In this document: positions 14,483-17,355 of the stretch, in pieces
Layout of the letters: each line of letters starts with the position of its first letter
Numbering within the stretch: the stretch's first letter is position 1
NCBI GenBank assembly: GCA_025928435.1
Contig: JAICJM010000069.1
Span: 1-17,355 of the forward strand
Reading direction: 5' to 3'
Length of the DNA stretch: 17,355 bases
DNA from: Thermoleophilia bacterium
GTDB taxonomy: Bacteria > Actinomycetota > Thermoleophilia > Gaiellales > JAICJC01
Position numbers and translations under genes: made by a program
Notes under the pieces: generated by a model
What the model was told of the DNA's origin: nothing
Database searches by the model: none
What the model saw: the letters and a program-made list of their open reading frames with translations, nothing else

Positions 14483-14896
14483 GTGATCCGACGCCATACA
14501 CAACGCCAGGACGGTCAGGCCGTCGTCGAGTTCGTCGTCATCCTGCCCGTGCTCCTGCTCGTGCTGGTGGCGATCTACCAGTTCGGCCAGGTGTTCGTGA
14601 ACTACATGGATGTCACCAGCGCCGCCCGCGAGGGCGCGCGCAAGGCGGCGGTCAGCCGCACGGCCGGCACCTGCTCGGCCGTCGACGCTCTGGCCGTCTC
14701 GTCCGCGAAGGCCGCCGGGTCGGACCTGAACGCGTCCACCCTGAACGTCACCGTCAACCGCACGTGCACCAACAACACGTACGCGCAGTCCTCGGACGTG
14801 ACGGTGACCGCGACCTACCCCTACTCGATCAACATCATGGGCGTGGTCGTCTCGTCGGGCACGCTGACGTCGGCCACGACCATGCGGGTGGAGTGA
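14483..14896 (+). CDS. TadE-like minor pilin
   Basis: 137-aa protein with the TadE pattern: a basic N terminus (IRRHTQRQ), GQAVVEF (11-17, glycine before the cleavage point and conserved glutamate E16), a hydrophobic helix VVILPVLLLVLVAIYQFGQVF (18-38), then a mostly extracellular thread-rich domain with two cysteines (in GTCSA and NRTCTN) that could form a disulfide. TadE-type pseudopilins are cleaved by the prepilin peptidase and needed for pilus assembly. GTG start; no strong Shine-Dalgarno. It sits directly behind the pilin genes and before cpaB. No TadF partner is seen in the window. Confidence 0.85.
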   Translation: MIRRHTQRQDGQAVVEFVVILPVLLLVLVAIYQFGQVFVNYMDVTSAAREGARKAAVSRTAGTCSAVDALAVSSAKAAGSDLNASTLNVTVNRTCTNNTYAQSSDVTVTATYPYSINIMGVVVSSGTLTSATTMRVE

Positions 14897-15022
14897 CGAC
14901 CGCGACCCGCGGCAGCTCCCCCGCGCCTTCTTCCGCCATCTAAAGCCCTCGGCCGGCACTGCCGATACGTGTCTGGCCACGAGTCCCGCAAAGTCCCCGA
15001 GTCTTCCACGAGAGGCAGCCGC
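14897..15022 (+). other. 126-nt gap between tadE and cpaB
   Basis: No gene is seen. A weak hairpin, TCGGC and GCCGA around 7 nt (14949-14965), is the only structure noticed; no promoter that I can support. The cpaB ribosome binding site AGAGGC lies at the right end. Confidence 0.4.
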
Positions 15023-15859
15023 ATGTCCTACAGCGTCCGCAACATCGTGATCGCGCTGATCCTCGCCGTCGCCGCGGCGGGCCTCGTGATCATGTACACG
15101 AGCAACGTCAAGCACAACGCCGACAAGAGCATCAAGACCACGACGGTCGTCGTCTCGAAGGGCGACGTCGTCGCGGGCACCCCGCTGAACACGCTGGTCG
15201 ACGGCGGCGCCTTCACGACCCGCCAGGTCGCCACCAAGGACGTCGTCCCCGGCGCCTACACGTCGATCAAGTCGCTGAACACCTCGCTCGCGACCGCGAC
15301 GAACATCACCGCCGGCGCGCAGATCACGCCCGCGATGTTCTCGGACTCCAAGGACACGGCGATCGTGAACCAGATCCACGGCACGACGCGCGCCGTCCAG
15401 GTCGCCTTCAACGCCAACCGTGTCCTCGGCGGCACGCTGAAGGCCGGCGACCACGTCGACATCTTCGGCGAGATGACCATCCAGGCGTCCGTGAACAACA
15501 GCAAGTACCAGCAGCAGACCGTCGCCGCCCGCATCATCACGAACGTCGAGGTGCTCTCGACCTACGACACGGGCGTCGCCACGGAGCCGCTGACCTCGGC
15601 CTCCGGCGCCAACAGCGCCTCGGGCACCGACGACGGCCAGGGCGGTGACGCGGTGATCCTCGCGGTGCCGCAGAACCTGCTGCCCGACTTCATGCTGATC
15701 CGGCAGGACGGCGAGTTCTGGCTGGCCGTGCGCCCGAGCCACGGCGCCCAGGACACGGGTGCCTCCGTCGCCACTCCGTGCAGCACGTTCGCCACCGGCC
15801 TGACGGCCGTCCAGGTCCGGAACTCCCTCCCCATCTGCGTGTCTGGAGTGAAGAACTAA
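15023..15859 (+). CDS. cpaB: Flp pilus assembly protein CpaB/RcpC
   Basis: 278-aa protein with one N-terminal membrane helix (NIVIALILAVAAAGLVIMY, residues 7-25) and an extracytoplasmic part beginning with the SAF-domain pattern TTVVVSKGDVVAGTPL (40-55), then VVPGAYTSIKSL and ITAGAQITPAMFS. The central VAFNANRVLGGTLKAGDHVDIFGE segment is the CpaB/RcpC C-terminal domain core. The family works at the cell envelope in Tad pilus assembly. I take the ATG at 15023 because it puts the helix at the N terminus and has AGAGGC upstream; the frame is open 18 codons earlier without family features. The stop overlaps the next ATG as TAATG. Confidence 0.9.
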   Translation: MSYSVRNIVIALILAVAAAGLVIMYTSNVKHNADKSIKTTTVVVSKGDVVAGTPLNTLVDGGAFTTRQVATKDVVPGAYTSIKSLNTSLATATNITAGAQITPAMFSDSKDTAIVNQIHGTTRAVQVAFNANRVLGGTLKAGDHVDIFGEMTIQASVNNSKYQQQTVAARIITNVEVLSTYDTGVATEPLTSASGANSASGTDDGQGGDAVILAVPQNLLPDFMLIRQDGEFWLAVRPSHGAQDTGASVATPCSTFATGLTAVQVRNSLPICVSGVKN

Positions 15860-17046
15860 TGAACCAGTCCCCGATCAAGGTCTTCATCACGGGCGCCGCC
15901 AACGGCCTGGCGGAGGTCCGCGAGGGCCTCGCAGACCACCCCGACGTCGAACTCGTCGGGACGGCCGCCGACCCGGTCAAGGCCGGCGCGAAGCTGGCGG
16001 AGTCCGCCGCTCAGGTGATCCTGCACGGCACCACCGCCACCGAGCACGTCCCGGCCCCCGAGGTCGAGGCGATCCGGGCGGTCACCGCCGCACCGATCGT
16101 CCTGGTCACGTCCGCCAGCGCGAACACCCTGCTGTCGGAGGCCCTCCAGGCCGGCATCCACGACGTCGTCCTGCTCCCGCAGCTGACCGACGGGGTCGTC
16201 TTCACCATCAAGAAGGCGCACTCCCTGGCCGCGGGCCGGGCCGCCGGCGCCACCGGCAAGGCCGCCTCGCACGCCGAGGGCAAGGTCGTCACCCTGTTCT
16301 CGCCCAAGGGCGGCTCGGGCAAGACCGCGCTCGCGTGCAACCTGGCCACGCTGTTCGCCCGCAAGCACGAGCGGCGCACGCTGCTGCTCGACCTCGACCT
16401 GCAGTTCGGCGACGTCGCCATCATGATGGGGATCGAGCCGGAGAAGACCATCTACGACCTGGTCATGGCCCGGCGCGAGCTCGACTCCGAGGCCCTGGCG
16501 GGATACGTCACGGCCCACCAGTCGGGCGTCCACGTCCTGCCGGCGCCGCTGCGCCCCGAGGATGCCGAGCTCGTCACGGAGGAGCGCCTCGGCCACCTGT
16601 TCGCGGTGGCCAAGGAGAGCTACGACGTGGTGGTCGTCGACACGCCCCCGTTCTTCCACGGGCCGGTGCTCTCGACGCTCGACCGCACCGACCAGCTGGT
16701 GCTGGTCGCCTCGATGGACGTTCCCGCCATCAAGAACGTCAAGCTCACCCTGCAGACGCTCGACCTCCTCCACTACCCGAAGGACCGGCGTCACCTCCTC
16801 CTGAACCAGACCGGCTCCAAGGTCGGCCTGAAGAAGAACGAGGTCGAGCGGGCGCTCGATCTCAAGGTGGCCTTCGAGCTGCCGGGCGACAAGGACGTCC
16901 CGTCCTCGGTCAACCGCGGCGTGCCGCTCGCGCTCGCCAACCCGCGCGCGGGTGTCGTCAAGTCCATGGGCGAGATCGCCGACAAGCTCGTCCCCCAGCG
17001 GGTCGCCGGCGACGCCAAGAAGAAGAAGCGCCGGGGAGTGAGGTAG
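15859..17046 (+). CDS. cpaE: Tad pilus localisation ATPase CpaE/TadZ
   Basis: 395-aa protein: an N-terminal receiver-like domain (about 5-125), a linker rich in alanine and glycine, and a ParA/MinD-type ATPase (from about 143). The deviant Walker A is FSPKGGSGKTALACNLA with K150 and K155; LLLDLDLQFGD follows and YDVVVVDTPPFF is the Walker B region. The receiver lacks the usual acidic pocket and phospho-acceptor (AQVILHGTTATEH stands where D is expected), as known for TadZ proteins, so it is probably not phosphorylated. CpaE/TadZ places the pilus machine in the cell. ATG in a TAATG overlap with cpaB and GGAG about 10 nt upstream; lysine/arginine-rich C terminus. Confidence 0.93.
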   Translation: MNQSPIKVFITGAANGLAEVREGLADHPDVELVGTAADPVKAGAKLAESAAQVILHGTTATEHVPAPEVEAIRAVTAAPIVLVTSASANTLLSEALQAGIHDVVLLPQLTDGVVFTIKKAHSLAAGRAAGATGKAASHAEGKVVTLFSPKGGSGKTALACNLATLFARKHERRTLLLDLDLQFGDVAIMMGIEPEKTIYDLVMARRELDSEALAGYVTAHQSGVHVLPAPLRPEDAELVTEERLGHLFAVAKESYDVVVVDTPPFFHGPVLSTLDRTDQLVLVASMDVPAIKNVKLTLQTLDLLHYPKDRRHLLLNQTGSKVGLKKNEVERALDLKVAFELPGDKDVPSSVNRGVPLALANPRAGVVKSMGEIADKLVPQRVAGDAKKKKRRGVR

Positions 17047-17050
17047 CCGG

Positions 17051-17355
17051 ATGTCGCTGCACTCTCGCATCCAGGTCGCCACGACCGACCCCAAGGAGGC
17101 CGAGGCGCAGGACGAGGCCGACCGCACGTCGGTCGTCTCCGATCCCTTCGCCGAGCTCAAGACCCGCGTCCACAAGGAGATCATCCCCCGGCTCGGCCCC
17201 CGCCTGTTCAACGCGGACGGCAAGGCCGAGGCCGACCTCGAGGAGAAGGTCAACGAGGTCGTGACGGAGATGCTGGCGGTCGAGAAGACCCCGCTGACCC
17301 GTCAGGAGCGGCAGGAGATCATCCGCCAGATCACGGACGACATCCTCGGCTACGG
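17051..17355 (+). CDS. cpaF: Tad pilus assembly ATPase CpaF/TadA, N-terminal part
   Basis: The first 101 codons of a gene that runs off the window. The visible part has a 30-residue acidic leader, then DPFAELKTRVHKEIIPRLG (31-49), a helical segment DLEEKVNEVVTEMLAVEK, and LTRQERQEIIRQITDDILGYG at the edge: the CpaF N-terminal pattern, where IxDEVLGYGPL normally precedes the ATPase core. The family powers pilus extension and often retraction at the inner membrane. The nucleotide-binding motifs lie outside the window. ATG 4 nt after the cpaE stop. Confidence 0.9.
   Translation, partial: MSLHSRIQVATTDPKEAEAQDEADRTSVVSDPFAELKTRVHKEIIPRLGPRLFNADGKAEADLEEKVNEVVTEMLAVEKTPLTRQERQEIIRQITDDILGY

Noticed and set aside
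14387..15742. 451-codon minus-strand frame antisense to the pilus genes
   Set aside because: Arginine- and aspartate-rich shadow; the plus strand has pilin, TadE and CpaB motifs with ribosome binding sites.

Overview
The window looks like a contiguous stretch of chromosome from a high-GC bacterium, probably a deep-branching actinobacterium. The evidence is strong G/C bias at third codon positions, an actinobacterial-type boxA (TGGTCTTTGAAAACTCAACA) in the rRNA leader, a GatCAB pathway, and a Tad/Flp pilus locus. A member of class Thermoleophilia is my guess from the general look of the 16S 5' end and the gene content; placing it would need a 16S comparison. I see no prophage, insertion sequence or CRISPR array.

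Left part (1-5609, all minus strand). Transcription runs right to left: ilvE (branched-chain aminotransferase), a DegT-type PLP aminotransferase, a small RemA-like (DUF370) protein, an MBL-fold hydrolase, a 3-methyladenine DNA glycosylase, tyrS, a terminator-like hairpin, then the promoter, boxA leader and 5' end of a 16S rRNA gene that leaves the window on the left. The genes from ilvE to tyrS are packed with 4-nt gaps or overlaps of 4, 52 and 29 nt, except for a 135-nt gap before the MBL gene, so they are probably one transcription unit.

Middle part (5671-12667). A lone plus-strand SAM methyltransferase is divergent from ilvE and runs convergently into the end of serA, overlapping it by 92 nt. 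On the minus strand, gatC-gatA-gatB (each joined by an ATGA overlap) is followed by a perfect long palindrome, then by a class V aminotransferase joined to serA by another ATGA overlap. The last pair is probably the serine-synthesis branch, with the class V enzyme in place of SerC. A cold-shock protein gene with a TTG start sits upstream of gatC.

Right part (12848-17355). folD (minus) is divergent from a plus-strand Tad pilus locus: two nearly identical 56-aa Flp pilin genes, a TadE-like minor pilin, CpaB/RcpC, CpaE/TadZ and the start of the CpaF/TadA ATPase, which is cut by the window end. The pilins are short and easy to miss. They are tandem duplicates with about 96% DNA identity over their last 128 nt, each followed by a GC-rich hairpin.

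Functionally the window is mostly housekeeping (translation, amino-acid and one-carbon metabolism) next to an adhesion/pilus system. The least ordinary items are the RemA-like protein inside an aminotransferase operon, the REP-like palindrome after gatB, the pilin duplication with its intergenic hairpins, and tyrS lying directly upstream of an rRNA operon.
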